Assembly (NCBI RefSeq): GCF_000372745.1
Contig: NZ_KB889675.1
Location: 266,388-330,387 of the forward strand
From: Embleya scabrispora DSM 41855
GTDB lineage: Bacteria; Actinomycetota; Actinomycetes; Streptomycetales; Streptomycetaceae
DNA length: 64,000 nt
Direction of reading: 5' to 3'
Shown here: one piece after another, positions 47,443-56,827 of the stretch
How positions within the stretch are numbered: position 1 is the stretch's first letter
How the letters are laid out: each line of letters starts with the position of its first letter
Translations under genes and position numbers: made by a program
Notes under the pieces: generated by a model
What the model was told of the DNA's origin: nothing
The model's database searches: none
Seen by the model: only the letters and a program-made list of their open reading frames with translations

Positions 47443-48945
47443 TTACCGGGCTCCGAAGATCGTCCGGTGCCAGTCCTTGCGGGCGATTCCCGTGCCGTCG
47501 TACATCACGTGCTTGAGCTGGGTGTACTCGTCGAAGGAGTACTGCGACATGTCCTTGCCGAAGCCGGACGCCTTGTAGCCGCCGTGCGGCATGTCGCTGA
47601 TGATCGGGATGTGGTCGTTGACCCACACGCAGCCGGCCTGGATCTCCCTCGTGGCGCGCAGCGAGCGGAAGATGTCCCGTGTCCAGGCGGAGGCGGCCAG
47701 GCCGTACGGGGTGTCGTTGGCGAGCCGGATGCCCTCCTCGTCGCTGTCGAAGGGCAGCACGACCAGGACCGGGCCGAAGATCTCGTCCTGCACGATCTCG
47801 CTGTCCTGGGCCACACCGGTAACCAGCGTCGGACGGTAGAAGGCGCCCTTGGCCAACTCGCCGCCGGGGATCTCGCCGCCGGTCACGATGGTCGCGCCGT
47901 AGCCGCGGGCGCGCTCGACGAAGCCGGCCACCGACTCCTGCTGGCGGCGCGAGACGAGCGGGCCCAGGTCGGTCGACGGGTCCATCGTGTCGCCCAGACG
48001 CACACCGTCGTACAGTTCCGCGACGCCCGCCACGAACGCGTCGTAGAGCGGGCGCTGCACGTAGGCGCGGGTCGCGGCGGTGCAGTCCTGGCCCGAGTTG
48101 ATCAGCGAGGCGGCGACCGCGCCGTTGATCGCGGCGTCCAAGTCGGCGTCGTCGAAGACCACGAACGGGGCCTTTCCGCCGAGTTCGAGGTGCAGTCGCT
48201 TGACGGTCTGCAGCGCCACCTCGCCGACCCGCTTGCCGACCCCGGTGGAGCCGGTGAACGAGACCATCGACACGTCCGCGTGGCCCATCAGGTATTCGCC
48301 GACGGTGCGGCCCTTGCCGGTGATCACGTTGACCACGCCGTCGGGGATACCCGCGTCGGCACACGCCTGGGCGAACATCAGCGAGGTCAGCGGGGTGATC
48401 TCGGCGGGCTTGAGCACGATGGTGTTGCCCGCGGCGATCGCCGGGAGGATCTTCCACGCCGCCATCTGGAGCGGATAGTTCCACGGCGCGATCGAGCCGA
48501 CCACGCCGATCGCCTCGCGGCGCACCATCGAGGTGGAGCCTGCCGAGTACTCGCCGGCCGCCTTGCCCTCCAGGTTGCGCGCCGCACCCGCGAAGAACGC
48601 GGTGTTGTCGATCGTGCCCGGCACGTCGAACTCGGTGCTGAGCCGGATCGGCTTGCCCGCCTGCGCGGTCTCGACCCGGGCGAACTCCTCGGCCCGCTCC
48701 TCCAACAGCACCGCCAGCCGGTTCAGTGCGGTCGCCCGCTCGCCGGGGGTGGCCCGCGACCACTGCGGGAAGGCGCTCTTGGCGGCGGCTACCGCCGCGT
48801 CGACGTCTGCGGTGCCCGCGAGGGTGAGCGTCTCGACCGTCTCGCCGGTCGCCGGGTTGGTGACGTCGAAGGTCTCTCCGGACGAGCCCTGCCGCAGTTG
48901 TCCCCCGACGAACTGATGACCTTTGCCGAAGTCCTGCACAGGCAT
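47443..48945 (-). CDS. Gamma-aminobutyraldehyde dehydrogenase-like ALDH
   Basis: A 500-residue ALDH. Motifs are SIAPWNYPLQMAAWKILPA, VSFTGSTGVGKRV, LELGGKAPFVVFDDADLD with the Glu base, and NSGQDCTAATR with the catalytic Cys; MPHGGYKASGFGKDMSQYS near the end is typical of PatD/YdcW-type aminobutyraldehyde dehydrogenases. GGAGG lies 6 nt before ATG 48945. It is divergent from the second pucR gene. It is probably the step from 4-aminobutanal to GABA. Confidence 0.9.
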   Translation of the reverse strand: MPVQDFGKGHQFVGGQLRQGSSGETFDVTNPATGETVETLTLAGTADVDAAVAAAKSAFPQWSRATPGERATALNRLAVLLEERAEEFARVETAQAGKPIRLSTEFDVPGTIDNTAFFAGAARNLEGKAAGEYSAGSTSMVRREAIGVVGSIAPWNYPLQMAAWKILPAIAAGNTIVLKPAEITPLTSLMFAQACADAGIPDGVVNVITGKGRTVGEYLMGHADVSMVSFTGSTGVGKRVGEVALQTVKRLHLELGGKAPFVVFDDADLDAAINGAVAASLINSGQDCTAATRAYVQRPLYDAFVAGVAELYDGVRLGDTMDPSTDLGPLVSRRQQESVAGFVERARGYGATIVTGGEIPGGELAKGAFYRPTLVTGVAQDSEIVQDEIFGPVLVVLPFDSDEEGIRLANDTPYGLAASAWTRDIFRSLRATREIQAGCVWVNDHIPIISDMPHGGYKASGFGKDMSQYSFDEYTQLKHVMYDGTGIARKDWHRTIFGAR

Positions 48946-49262
48946 GGGAGCCCTCCAAGAGGTTTTCGATGAGCCGACGGGGCTGCGGTGCGGTGGTTAT
49001 GCGCGTGAGCCGCGTCAGCCTAGGACGATGCCGTTTCGACACGGGGTGCCGCAACAGGCACATCGACAGGTAGGACGATGTGGGCTTTACAGGTCGCCAA
49101 TCGCCCGGTCGAACCCCGGGTCGCGGGTCGAACCGGACGACGACCTGTCACCATGGAAGCGTCGCCCGCCGAGCCGTTTACAGATTGCTCGCGAATTCCC
49201 GCTTCCTTCGGGAACCAACCGCCGTCGCGGTCGGGCCGTTGTCTGCTCGCGGAGGTTTTCGG
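48946..49262. other. Divergent regulatory gap of 317 bp
   Basis: The spacer between the ALDH gene and pucR2. It carries two exact copies of TAGGACGATG (49021-49030 and 49071-49080), spaced 50 bp, an inverted repeat at 49196-49214, and repeated GGTCGAACC sequence near 49105-49135. No gene was found. Confidence 0.65.
49196..49214. promoter_or_regulatory. Candidate operator upstream of the second pucR
   Basis: TTCCCG-CTTCCTT-CGGGAA, perfect 6-bp arms with a 7-nt spacer, 49 nt before the pucR2 ATG. It differs from the TTGTCC motif near gabT. Confidence 0.45.
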
Positions 49263-50876
49263 ATGTTCCCCACGGTCGCCGACGTACTGGCCCTCGACAT
49301 CGTCCAGCGCGGCCGCCCACAGGTGGTCGCGGGTGAACGCGGCCTGGCCCGGCCGGTGCGCTGGGTGCACATCAGCGAGCTGCCGGATGTGACCCGACTG
49401 CTCAAGGGTGGCGAATTGGTGATGGCCACCGGCATCGCGCTCCCCGAGGAGCGCGAGGGCCTGCAACGCTACATCCGCGATCTCGCCGAGGTGGACGCGG
49501 CCGGGCTCGTGGTCGAACTGGGCCGACGCTACACCGAGCAATTGCCGCGGGCGCTGGTCGCGGCGGCCGAGCAGGTCGGTCTGCCGGTGATCACGCTGCG
49601 CAACGAGACCCGGTTCATCGGCATCACCGAGGCCGTGCACGGGCTGATCATCGACGCCCAGTTGGCCGAGTTGCAGGCATCCGAGGCGGTGCACCAGGCG
49701 TTCAACGAGCTTGCCGTCGAGGGCGCCGAACCCGCCGAGATCGTCCGGCAGGCGTCCCGGATGGCCGGGCGCCCGGTGATCCTGGAGAACCTGGCGCATC
49801 AGGTACTCGCCTACGACGCGGCCGGCATAGTGGCGGAGACCCTGCTGGAGAACTGGGAGGACCGCTCCCGGCAGCTACGGCTGTCCACCCGGACCGCCTT
49901 CGACGAGCGCACCGGGTGGCTGGTGACCACGGTGGGCGCGCGCGGCCACGACTGGGGCCGGCTGGTGCTGGTCGGCGACGGCGCGCCGCCGCCCGCGCAG
50001 CAGACCATGCTCCTGGAGCGGGCCGCGTCCACCCTCGCGCTGAACCGGCTGGTGGTACGCGACCGGGAGAGCCTGGAGCGGCAGACCCACCGCACGCTGC
50101 TGTCCGGAATTCTGACCCACTCCTACACGGTGGCCGAGGTGACGCTGCGGGCTCGCGCCCTCGGTGTCCCGTTGGAGGGTCGACGCCTGGTCGGCGTGGT
50201 GCTGCGGCTGCGCCGCAGCGTGACCCCGGCCGCGTTGGAATCGCAGGCCCGGCTGCGCGACTTCACCGAGATCGCCGCCGCGGCGGTCCGCGAGCGCCGG
50301 CTGGCCGCGCTGGTCGGCGGGCTGGACGACGAGAACGTCGGGCTGCTTGTCGCGCTCGCCTCGCAGGACACCGAGGACGGCGCGCTGGAGGGTTTCTCCG
50401 CCGCCATCCGCCGCCTCGCCCCGGACCTCGCGGACGACATCGTGGTCGCGGTCGGCTCCTCGGTGGGCGCGGCGCGCGACGCCCGCCGCTCGCTCCTGGA
50501 GGCCACCCAGGTCGCGGACGCCGCACTGCACCAGGGTGGCAAGGCCGCCTTCTACCGGCTGCCCGACGTGCGGCTGCGCGGACTGCTGCACCTGCTGCGC
50601 GACGACGCGCGGTTGCAGACCTACGTCGAGCGCGAGCTCGGGCCGCTGCTCGCCTACGACGCGCAGCAGGGCACCCAGTTGATCGCGATGCTCCAGGTCT
50701 ATCTGGACCACGGCCGGAACAAGTCCGCGGCGGCCGACGCCGCGCACCTGTCCCGCCCGTCCTTCTACGAGCGGCTGCACCGGATCGAGCGGATCCTGGG
50801 CGTCGACCTGGACCAGGTGGAGAGTTGTCTGTCGCTGCACGTGGCGCTGCTCGGCCTGGAGGCGCTCCGTCGCTGA
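49263..50876 (+). CDS. PucR family transcriptional regulator (second copy)
   Basis: A 537-residue regulator. Residues about 1-125 are the PucR N-terminal domain (RWVHISELPDVTRLLKGGEL), the middle is a GGDEF-like/CdaR-type domain region, and the C-terminus is the PucR helix-turn-helix (LSRPSFYERLHRIERILG). GGAGG lies 7 nt before ATG 49263; the open frame to 49080 is ignored. It is divergent from the aminobutyraldehyde dehydrogenase gene, which it probably regulates. It is only distantly similar to the other PucR (29084-30601). Confidence 0.92.
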   Translation: MFPTVADVLALDIVQRGRPQVVAGERGLARPVRWVHISELPDVTRLLKGGELVMATGIALPEEREGLQRYIRDLAEVDAAGLVVELGRRYTEQLPRALVAAAEQVGLPVITLRNETRFIGITEAVHGLIIDAQLAELQASEAVHQAFNELAVEGAEPAEIVRQASRMAGRPVILENLAHQVLAYDAAGIVAETLLENWEDRSRQLRLSTRTAFDERTGWLVTTVGARGHDWGRLVLVGDGAPPPAQQTMLLERAASTLALNRLVVRDRESLERQTHRTLLSGILTHSYTVAEVTLRARALGVPLEGRRLVGVVLRLRRSVTPAALESQARLRDFTEIAAAAVRERRLAALVGGLDDENVGLLVALASQDTEDGALEGFSAAIRRLAPDLADDIVVAVGSSVGAARDARRSLLEATQVADAALHQGGKAAFYRLPDVRLRGLLHLLRDDARLQTYVERELGPLLAYDAQQGTQLIAMLQVYLDHGRNKSAAADAAHLSRPSFYERLHRIERILGVDLDQVESCLSLHVALLGLEALRR

Positions 50877-50882
50877 GGACCG

Positions 50883-50911
50883 CGGCGCCCGGGCCGCGTG
50901 CTCGGGCGCCG
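50883..50911. terminator. 9-bp hairpin between convergent pucR2 and kinase genes
   Basis: CGGCGCCCG (50883-50891) pairs with CGGGCGCCG (50903-50911), 11-nt loop, in the 45-nt gap between the two stops. Confidence 0.65.
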
Positions 50912-50921
50912 AACCGCGTGC

Positions 50922-52787
50922 TCAGGCACCGGGGCGGCTGCCCGCGAGGGTGAAGGCGGTGACCGCGAGCCCGTGCAGTGCCGCGTCGCGCGTCCATTGC
51001 CGCTCGGTACTGAACACGTCGACCTCGATATAGATGCCATTGACGATCACCGCGGCCAGCATGGCGTGCCGGGCGGCTCCCGACTCGGTCCAGGTGTATT
51101 CCCAGACCACGCCCTTTCGGCCCAGAACGGCGCGTTCCTCGAAGGCCACTTTTCGATAGTCGCGAAAAACCCGCGGCGCGTTCTGTTCGTCGTCGCGCCA
51201 CTGTTCCAACAAGTCCGTGGTCTGTTGGAACGCGGTACGCCCGGTCAACACGCTCGTGCCGGCCGGATCGGTGTAGACCACGCTCTGATCCTGCTCCTTG
51301 CGGGTCCACCCCTGCGGGACCTGCCAGGTGAAGGTGCTCTCGTCCGCCGTGCGGACCGGGATCGGCGGGGTCGCCGGGGATGCTCCCGGGTAGGGCGCGA
51401 GGCCCGCGATCGGGTTCGCCGCGGACGCGCCGCCCGTCCCGGAGGTGCTCGGCGGGGCGCCCGGACTGCTCCCGTTCCTGCCGTCGTCCCCGCCGGTCTT
51501 GCCGCCGCCGGGCGCGAGCAGCAGCGCCGCCACGACGGCGCCGGCCACCAGGAGCGTGACGAGCGGCAGCAGCACCGCCAGGAGCCGACGACGCGAGCGG
51601 GGTGGCCGGCGGGTGCGGGTCGGCATCGGGAAGGTCGGCGAGTGCGCGGGGCCGGCCGGGGTGCTCGGCCGTTGCTCCGGCGAGGGTGCGGCCGGCACCC
51701 GCGGCAACGGGTCGAGCGGGGCGCCGTCGTCGGGGGCGATCCGGGCGGGCGGGAGCAGGTCGCGCAGCGGCGGCTGGGGGTGCGCGGTCGGCGCCGGCGT
51801 CACGTCGTCGTTCGCCTCGTCCGGCCGGTGCTCGACCGGCTCGCGATCGGCCGGCCGATACTCCTCGGGGCCGCGCTCGTCGGTCCCGCGCCCGAGCACC
51901 CGGCCGAGTGTGGTGGGCGGGATCGGCCGGGTCACGTCACCCGCGTGCCGGCGGCCCTCGGCCGCGAGCAGCGCGTCCAGCCGCGCCTCCACCTCGGCCG
52001 AATCCGGGCGCCGAGCCGGGTCGCGCCGGAACAGGTCGCGGACCAGGGGTTCCAGCGGGCCGATCTCCGCGGGCACCTCGGGCTCGGCGATCACGATCGC
52101 GTGCATCGTGGCCACCGGGGTGGACCGACGAAACGGCGACGCGCCGGTGACCGCCGCGCACAACGTGACGCCCAGGGACCACAGGTCGGACGCGGGCCCC
52201 GGATGGTCGCTCTCGATCCGCTCGGGGGCCATGAACTCGGGCGAGCCCAAGATCGCCCCGGTGCCGGTCAGCCCGCTCGCGCCCTCCAGGGCGGCGATGC
52301 CGAAGTCGGTCAGCACGGCGTGTCCGTCCCGGGCGATCAGCACGTTGCCCGGCTTGACGTCGCGATGGATGACGCCGTGCGCGTGCACGACGCCGAGCGC
52401 GCGGGCGATCTGCACGGCCACCGCCGCGGCGGCGTGCGGTGTGAGCGGCCCGTCCTCCTCCAGAATGGTGTCCAGCGAACGCGCGTCGAGCAGTTCCATC
52501 ACGATCCACAGCCGGTCGTCGTCCTCGACGTAGTCGTAGACGCGGACGACGTTGGGGTGATTGATCCGCGCGGTCGCCTGCGCCTCGCGCAGGCTGCGTT
52601 CGCGAAAGGACCGGGACGCGCTGCGCCCCCACCCGGTGGTGACCACCTTCGCCGCCACGGGCCGGTCCAGCACCCGATCCCGGGCCCGCCACACGGTGCC
52701 CATGCCGCCGCTGCCGAGCACATTCGCCAACTCGTATCGGGCTCCGACCACAAAACCCGCCCAACCCTCTCCAGGCCCGCCCGACAT
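50922..52787 (-). CDS. Membrane Ser/Thr protein kinase
   Basis: A 621-residue kinase. The catalytic domain spans about 15-275 with the glycine loop NVLGSGGMGTVW, the Lys in VAAKVV, HRDVKPGNVL and DFGIAALEG, then GSPEFMAPER. A Pro-rich linker with an Arg cluster leads to one membrane helix at about 400-425 (LLAVLLPLVTLLVAGAVVAALL), followed by an extracellular region of about 190 residues without PASTA repeats (TWQVPQGWTRKEQDQSVVYT). Serine/threonine kinases of this kind are common in Streptomyces. It is divergent from the LPXTG protein gene, 138 bp apart; the two may share a promoter region. Confidence 0.94.
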   Translation of the reverse strand: MSGGPGEGWAGFVVGARYELANVLGSGGMGTVWRARDRVLDRPVAAKVVTTGWGRSASRSFRERSLREAQATARINHPNVVRVYDYVEDDDRLWIVMELLDARSLDTILEEDGPLTPHAAAAVAVQIARALGVVHAHGVIHRDVKPGNVLIARDGHAVLTDFGIAALEGASGLTGTGAILGSPEFMAPERIESDHPGPASDLWSLGVTLCAAVTGASPFRRSTPVATMHAIVIAEPEVPAEIGPLEPLVRDLFRRDPARRPDSAEVEARLDALLAAEGRRHAGDVTRPIPPTTLGRVLGRGTDERGPEEYRPADREPVEHRPDEANDDVTPAPTAHPQPPLRDLLPPARIAPDDGAPLDPLPRVPAAPSPEQRPSTPAGPAHSPTFPMPTRTRRPPRSRRRLLAVLLPLVTLLVAGAVVAALLLAPGGGKTGGDDGRNGSSPGAPPSTSGTGGASAANPIAGLAPYPGASPATPPIPVRTADESTFTWQVPQGWTRKEQDQSVVYTDPAGTSVLTGRTAFQQTTDLLEQWRDDEQNAPRVFRDYRKVAFEERAVLGRKGVVWEYTWTESGAARHAMLAAVIVNGIYIEVDVFSTERQWTRDAALHGLAVTAFTLAGSRPGA

Positions 52788-52925
52788 CGGCTTTCCCCCA
52801 GGTCCCGCCGCTTTTCAAGATCAGACCATTGCCACTTTCGTGGGATTACCTCTGAAAGGCCCTGCGAAAGCTTAGGACGGACATGGTAGAACGAATCGTC
52901 ACACATAGCGGGAGGGGGATACCGC

Positions 52926-54125
52926 ATGTTCACTCCGAAAAAGTTTCGATCAGAAAACGCCAAGCGAGCGGCCTTGATAATTTCTGTTCCGATCGGAATA
53001 GGAATGATTTTGAACGCCGGCCTGGCCGTCGCGGATACCGAGGGGAACGGGACCGCGCATCCATCCGGTGGCGGGCACACCCACACCCAAGGCCCCACCG
53101 GCACGCACGATCCGACCGGCGAGGTCACCACGAAACCGCCGACCGCGACCCATCGGCCGAGCGGCACGCCACCACCGACCACGGTGCGGCCCTCGACGAC
53201 CAAGCCGGGGACGACGCCGCCACCGACCACGACGCGGCCCTCGACGACCAGGCCGGGGACGACGCCGCCGCCCACCACCACGCGGCCGAGCACACCACCA
53301 CCGAGCACGTCCGCGTCGCCGACCGTGCCACCCACGGCCAGGCCGTTCGCGGTCACCACGTCGACCCAGATCAGCTTCGACGCCAACGGCCGGGGCTCGA
53401 TCGCGTTCACCGTCACCAACAACACCGACCAGGCCCAGCCGGCCCGCGACGTGTACGCCCGCAGCACGGGCGCCCTCCGAATCCTCTCGGTGCCCGGGTG
53501 TTCGGCCGCGCCCGCGCTGAAGGCACCGGGACCGGCCTGGACGACCACCTTCAAGTGCGCGCCGGGTGCGCTCGGGCCGCACGAGACCAAACGCTGGTCG
53601 GCGGCGGTGGAATATCTGCCGGCCGCGCAACAACCGCGCGCGGCCCGCGCCGAGGTGCGGCTTCCGCTCGCGCCGGAGGCGGACATCTCCACGTTCTGCG
53701 TGCTCGTGGTGCCCGAGGGCGCCACGGACACCTCCGTGGTGCTGGGTGTGGCCGGGCCGTTGACCTTGATCAACCGGGCCAACAACAACGACCCGTCGTT
53801 CATCGGCTACACCGTCAATACGCCGGTACCGGGCGGCAGCACCGGCGGCGGCTCGACGGGCGGGGGAACCACCGGCGGCACGACGACCAGCGGCGGCGGC
53901 ACGAGTGGCCCGACCACGGGCGGCATCACCGGCGGCGGGAGCACCGGTGGCACCGACCAGGCCACACCGCCGACTTCGCTGCCCAAGACCGGCTCCGACA
54001 ACGACACGCTGCCGCTCGCGGGCGGCGCGCTCGGCCTGATGCTGGTGGGCAACGCGCTGTTCCAGGGCGCGCGTCTGCGGCGGATCCGTTCGGCCGAGGG
54101 CGACGACGAGCCGGAGCGGGACTGA
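52926..54125 (+). CDS. LPXTG-anchored cell-surface protein with Thr/Pro-rich stalk
   Basis: A 399-residue exported protein. The N-terminal signal sequence is AALIISVPIGIGMILNAGLAVA. Residues about 70-135 are a Pro/Thr repeat stalk (PSTTRPGTTPPPTTTRPST). A folded domain at about 140-300 contains two or three Cys. A Gly/Thr-rich linker leads to TSLPKTGSDND (LPKTG near 352), a hydrophobic segment and an Arg-rich tail, so a sortase should attach it to the wall. GGAGGGGG lies 7 nt before ATG 52926. No adhesin family was recognised. It is divergent from the membrane kinase. Confidence 0.88.
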   Translation: MFTPKKFRSENAKRAALIISVPIGIGMILNAGLAVADTEGNGTAHPSGGGHTHTQGPTGTHDPTGEVTTKPPTATHRPSGTPPPTTVRPSTTKPGTTPPPTTTRPSTTRPGTTPPPTTTRPSTPPPSTSASPTVPPTARPFAVTTSTQISFDANGRGSIAFTVTNNTDQAQPARDVYARSTGALRILSVPGCSAAPALKAPGPAWTTTFKCAPGALGPHETKRWSAAVEYLPAAQQPRAARAEVRLPLAPEADISTFCVLVVPEGATDTSVVLGVAGPLTLINRANNNDPSFIGYTVNTPVPGGSTGGGSTGGGTTGGTTTSGGGTSGPTTGGITGGGSTGGTDQATPPTSLPKTGSDNDTLPLAGGALGLMLVGNALFQGARLRRIRSAEGDDEPERD

Positions 54126-54192
54126 GTTCGGCACGGATCGCCGCCGGCCCACACCCGGGCGGTGAGCGCATCGGGCCGTGAGCACACCGAAC

Positions 54193-54235
54193 CGGACGGC
54201 CCCAAACCCGTGAACGGCGGGCCCGGGGCCGTCCG
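54193..54235. terminator. 11-bp hairpin between convergent genes
   Basis: CGGACGGCCCC (54193-54203) pairs with GGGGCCGTCCG (54225-54235), 21-nt loop, between the LPXTG gene and the convergent flavoprotein gene. Confidence 0.7.
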
Positions 54236-54241
54236 ACGTCG

Positions 54242-55474
54242 TCAGTGCCCGGTCAACGCCAGCACCCGCCGGGCGGCGGGCCGCTCCAACAGATCGGCGA
54301 ACGTGGTCCGCCCCTGGACCACCTTGCGGAACACCCGCCAGCCCTGCGGCAGCGTGCTCACCGCGTGGTGCAACATCCCGGGATGCCGCTCGAAGACACC
54401 GAGCAGGAGCCGCCCGGCGCGCATCTCGCGGCCCAGCACCGCGTCGATGTCCGCGTGATAGCCGGCGCCGATCTTCTCCACCTCGGCGTCGGTGGCCACC
54501 TCGGCCACCAGTGCGGCCCGCTCCCCCGCCAGCCGGCCCGAGCGCAACGCGTACGAGATGCCCTCGCGCGTCCACGGCTCCAGCAGTCCGGCCGCGTCCC
54601 CGGCGACCAGCACCCGGCCGCGCGAGAGCGGCGCGCTCTCCTTGCGGCATCGGGTCAGGTGGCCCGACTCGACGGCCGGCCGGAACCCGGCCAGACCGAG
54701 CCGGCCGATGAAGTCGCGCAGGTAGGTCCGGGTGGCCTCGCCCTCGCCTCGGGCGCAGATCACCCCGACGGTCAACGTGTCGCCCTTGGGGAAGACCCAG
54801 CCGTACGAGCCCGGCAGCGGCCCCCAGTCGAGCAGGATCCGGCCGCGCCAGTGCGCGGCGACCTCCGGCGGGACCGGAATCTCCGCCTCCAGACCCAGGT
54901 CGACCTGTTCGAAGGTGACCCCGACATGGGCCGAACTGCGCCCCGCGCTGCCGTCCGCGCCGACCACCGCGCGCGCCCGCAGCAGTTCCCCGCCGGCCAG
55001 GGTCAGCGTCACCAGGCCGTCCCGCTCGGCGATCCGCGAGACCGCGACGCCCTCGCGCAGCACCGCGCCCGCGGCCACCGCCGCCCGGGTCAGCGCCTCG
55101 TCGAAGCGCGCCCGGTCGACCAGGCCGATCAGCGTGGTCCGGGCCGAGCGCACTCGCCGACGACGGCCGCGCAGGGTGAATTCGACCTCGTGCACCAGGT
55201 CCTCGACCGGCGGCTCGAACCCGGGCGGAAGGGCACTCTTGGAGGGGCCGATGATGCCGCCGCCGCAGGTCTTGTAGCGCGGCAGTTCGGCCCGGTCCAC
55301 GACCAGCACCCGGCGTCCCGCGCGCGCCGCGGCCAGGGCCGCGGACGCCCCGGCGGGGCCCGCTCCGATCACCACGACATCCCAGGTCACAGGCTCGGCA
55401 CCGGGGTCGGTACCGGGAGCGGTGGGCAGTTCGACGGCGGGCACGGCGGCGGCCTGGGGAGAGCTGCTAGTCAT
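54242..55474 (-). CDS. Geranylgeranyl-reductase family FAD oxidoreductase
   Basis: A 410-residue flavoprotein. The Rossmann motif is VVIGAGPAGASAALAAARAG, followed by PRYKTCGGGIIG, which is the conserved Cys motif of the GGR family, then GWVFPKGDTLTVGV and VAGDAAGLLEPWTREGISYAL. Relatives reduce isoprenoid double bonds in menaquinone, chlorophyll or lipids; the substrate here is unknown. ATG 55474 is chosen as the start of similarity; the ribosome site is weak. It is divergent from the antiporter gene. Confidence 0.87.
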   Translation of the reverse strand: MTSSSPQAAAVPAVELPTAPGTDPGAEPVTWDVVVIGAGPAGASAALAAARAGRRVLVVDRAELPRYKTCGGGIIGPSKSALPPGFEPPVEDLVHEVEFTLRGRRRRVRSARTTLIGLVDRARFDEALTRAAVAAGAVLREGVAVSRIAERDGLVTLTLAGGELLRARAVVGADGSAGRSSAHVGVTFEQVDLGLEAEIPVPPEVAAHWRGRILLDWGPLPGSYGWVFPKGDTLTVGVICARGEGEATRTYLRDFIGRLGLAGFRPAVESGHLTRCRKESAPLSRGRVLVAGDAAGLLEPWTREGISYALRSGRLAGERAALVAEVATDAEVEKIGAGYHADIDAVLGREMRAGRLLLGVFERHPGMLHHAVSTLPQGWRVFRKVVQGRTTFADLLERPAARRVLALTGH

Positions 55475-55579
55475 GGCTGTCGACCCTAGTGCGTCCGTCC
55501 GGGCGGCTCTTCGCGGGAGGTCCGCCGCCGACCTGCGCGTCTGCCCGAATGGCCGCCGAATGCGCACTATGCTCCGCCG

Positions 55580-56779
55580 GTGTCCCACGACAGCGCGCCA
55601 TTCCTGATCGTCCTGGCCCTGGCCTTCGCCGCGCCGCTGGTGGCCGATCTGCTCGGGCGCCGGATCCCGGTGCCCACGGTCGTGGTCGAACTCCTGCTCG
55701 GAGTCCTGGTCGGCCCGTCCGTGCTGGACCGGGTGCACGAGGGTGACGTGCTGAACTACATGGCCGACTTCGGGCTCGCGTTCCTGATGTTCCTGGCCGG
55801 CTTCGAGATCGAGCCGGCCCGGCTCAGCGGCCGACCGCTGCGCCGGGCCACACTGGGCTGGGCGTTGTCCCTGGTGGTCGGTCTGCTGCTCGGGCTGCTG
55901 CTGGTGTGGTCCGGCTCGACGATGTCCCGCCTGGTGGTCGGGCTCGCGCTGACCACCACCGCCCTCGGCACGCTGCTGCCGATCCTGCGCGACGCGGGTG
56001 CGCTGCCGACCCGGTTCGGCGCGCAGGTGATGGCGATCGGCACGCTCGGCGAGTTCGGCCCGATCGTGGCCGTGTCGCTGCTGCTGAGCGGGCGCAACGC
56101 GGACGCCTCCGCGATCGCCCTGACCTGCTTCGCGGCGGTGACCGTGGTGGTCTTCGCGTTCGCGCGCCGACCGTTGCCCGGTGTGCTGGACCGGGTGGTT
56201 CAGGCCACGCTGCACTCCAGCGGCCAACTGGCCATCCGACTGGCGGTGCTCGTGCTCGCGTTGTTGGTCTGGGCCGCGGACGAACTCGGCCTGGACGCCC
56301 TGCTCGGCGCGTTCGCCGCCGGGCTGGTCTTTCGGCTGCTGCTCTCCGACCTGCCCGCCGAGGCGCGCGAGACGGTCGCGGGCAAGCTGGACGGGATCGG
56401 CTTCGGGCTGTTCGTCCCGGTGTTCTTCGTGATCAGCGGCGTGCGCTTCGACGGCCGTGCGCTGTTCGCGGACCTCGGCACGTTCGCCCTGCTGCCGTTG
56501 TTCCTGGTGCTGTTGCCGGTGGTCCGCGGGGCGCCGACGTACCTGATGGAGCGCGGCTCACCGGCGGCCGTGCGGCGGGGCCTCGCCCTGTTCGCCTCGG
56601 CCGGCCTGCCGCTGATCGTGGTGATCACCGGCATCGGCGTGGAGGAGGGCGAACTGCGTGCGGGCACCGCCGCCGCGATGGTCGGCGCCGGGATGGTCTC
56701 GGTGCTGGTGTTCCCGCTGCTGGGCATGCGCGCCTACCGCGGTGCCGTCACCGTGGACCCGGCCCTGGCGGAGCGCTGA
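55580..56779 (+). CDS. CPA2-type cation:proton antiporter
   Basis: A 399-residue membrane protein with about 11-12 helices. PVPTVVVELLLGVLVGPSVL and FGLAFLMFLAGFEIEPARL are the N-terminal family motifs, and LDALLGAFAAGLVF and FFVISGVRFD lie near the end. It lacks a C-terminal TrkA/RCK domain, so it is a short Na+ or K+/H+ exchanger. The start is GTG 55580, with no strong ribosome site. It is divergent from the flavoprotein gene and convergent with the binding-protein gene. Confidence 0.88.
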   Translation: MSHDSAPFLIVLALAFAAPLVADLLGRRIPVPTVVVELLLGVLVGPSVLDRVHEGDVLNYMADFGLAFLMFLAGFEIEPARLSGRPLRRATLGWALSLVVGLLLGLLLVWSGSTMSRLVVGLALTTTALGTLLPILRDAGALPTRFGAQVMAIGTLGEFGPIVAVSLLLSGRNADASAIALTCFAAVTVVVFAFARRPLPGVLDRVVQATLHSSGQLAIRLAVLVLALLVWAADELGLDALLGAFAAGLVFRLLLSDLPAEARETVAGKLDGIGFGLFVPVFFVISGVRFDGRALFADLGTFALLPLFLVLLPVVRGAPTYLMERGSPAAVRRGLALFASAGLPLIVVITGIGVEEGELRAGTAAAMVGAGMVSVLVFPLLGMRAYRGAVTVDPALAER

Positions 56780-56827
56780 GCCCACCGGCCCCGCGGATCC
56801 CACTGTCGGCCGCTCACCGGCCGCGGC

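Noticed and set aside
46196-49063. 955-codon fusion of ALDH and ABC ATPase
   Set aside because: The ALDH part is read in the wrong frame; the real ATPase starts at ATG 47347 and the ALDH has its own frame and stop.
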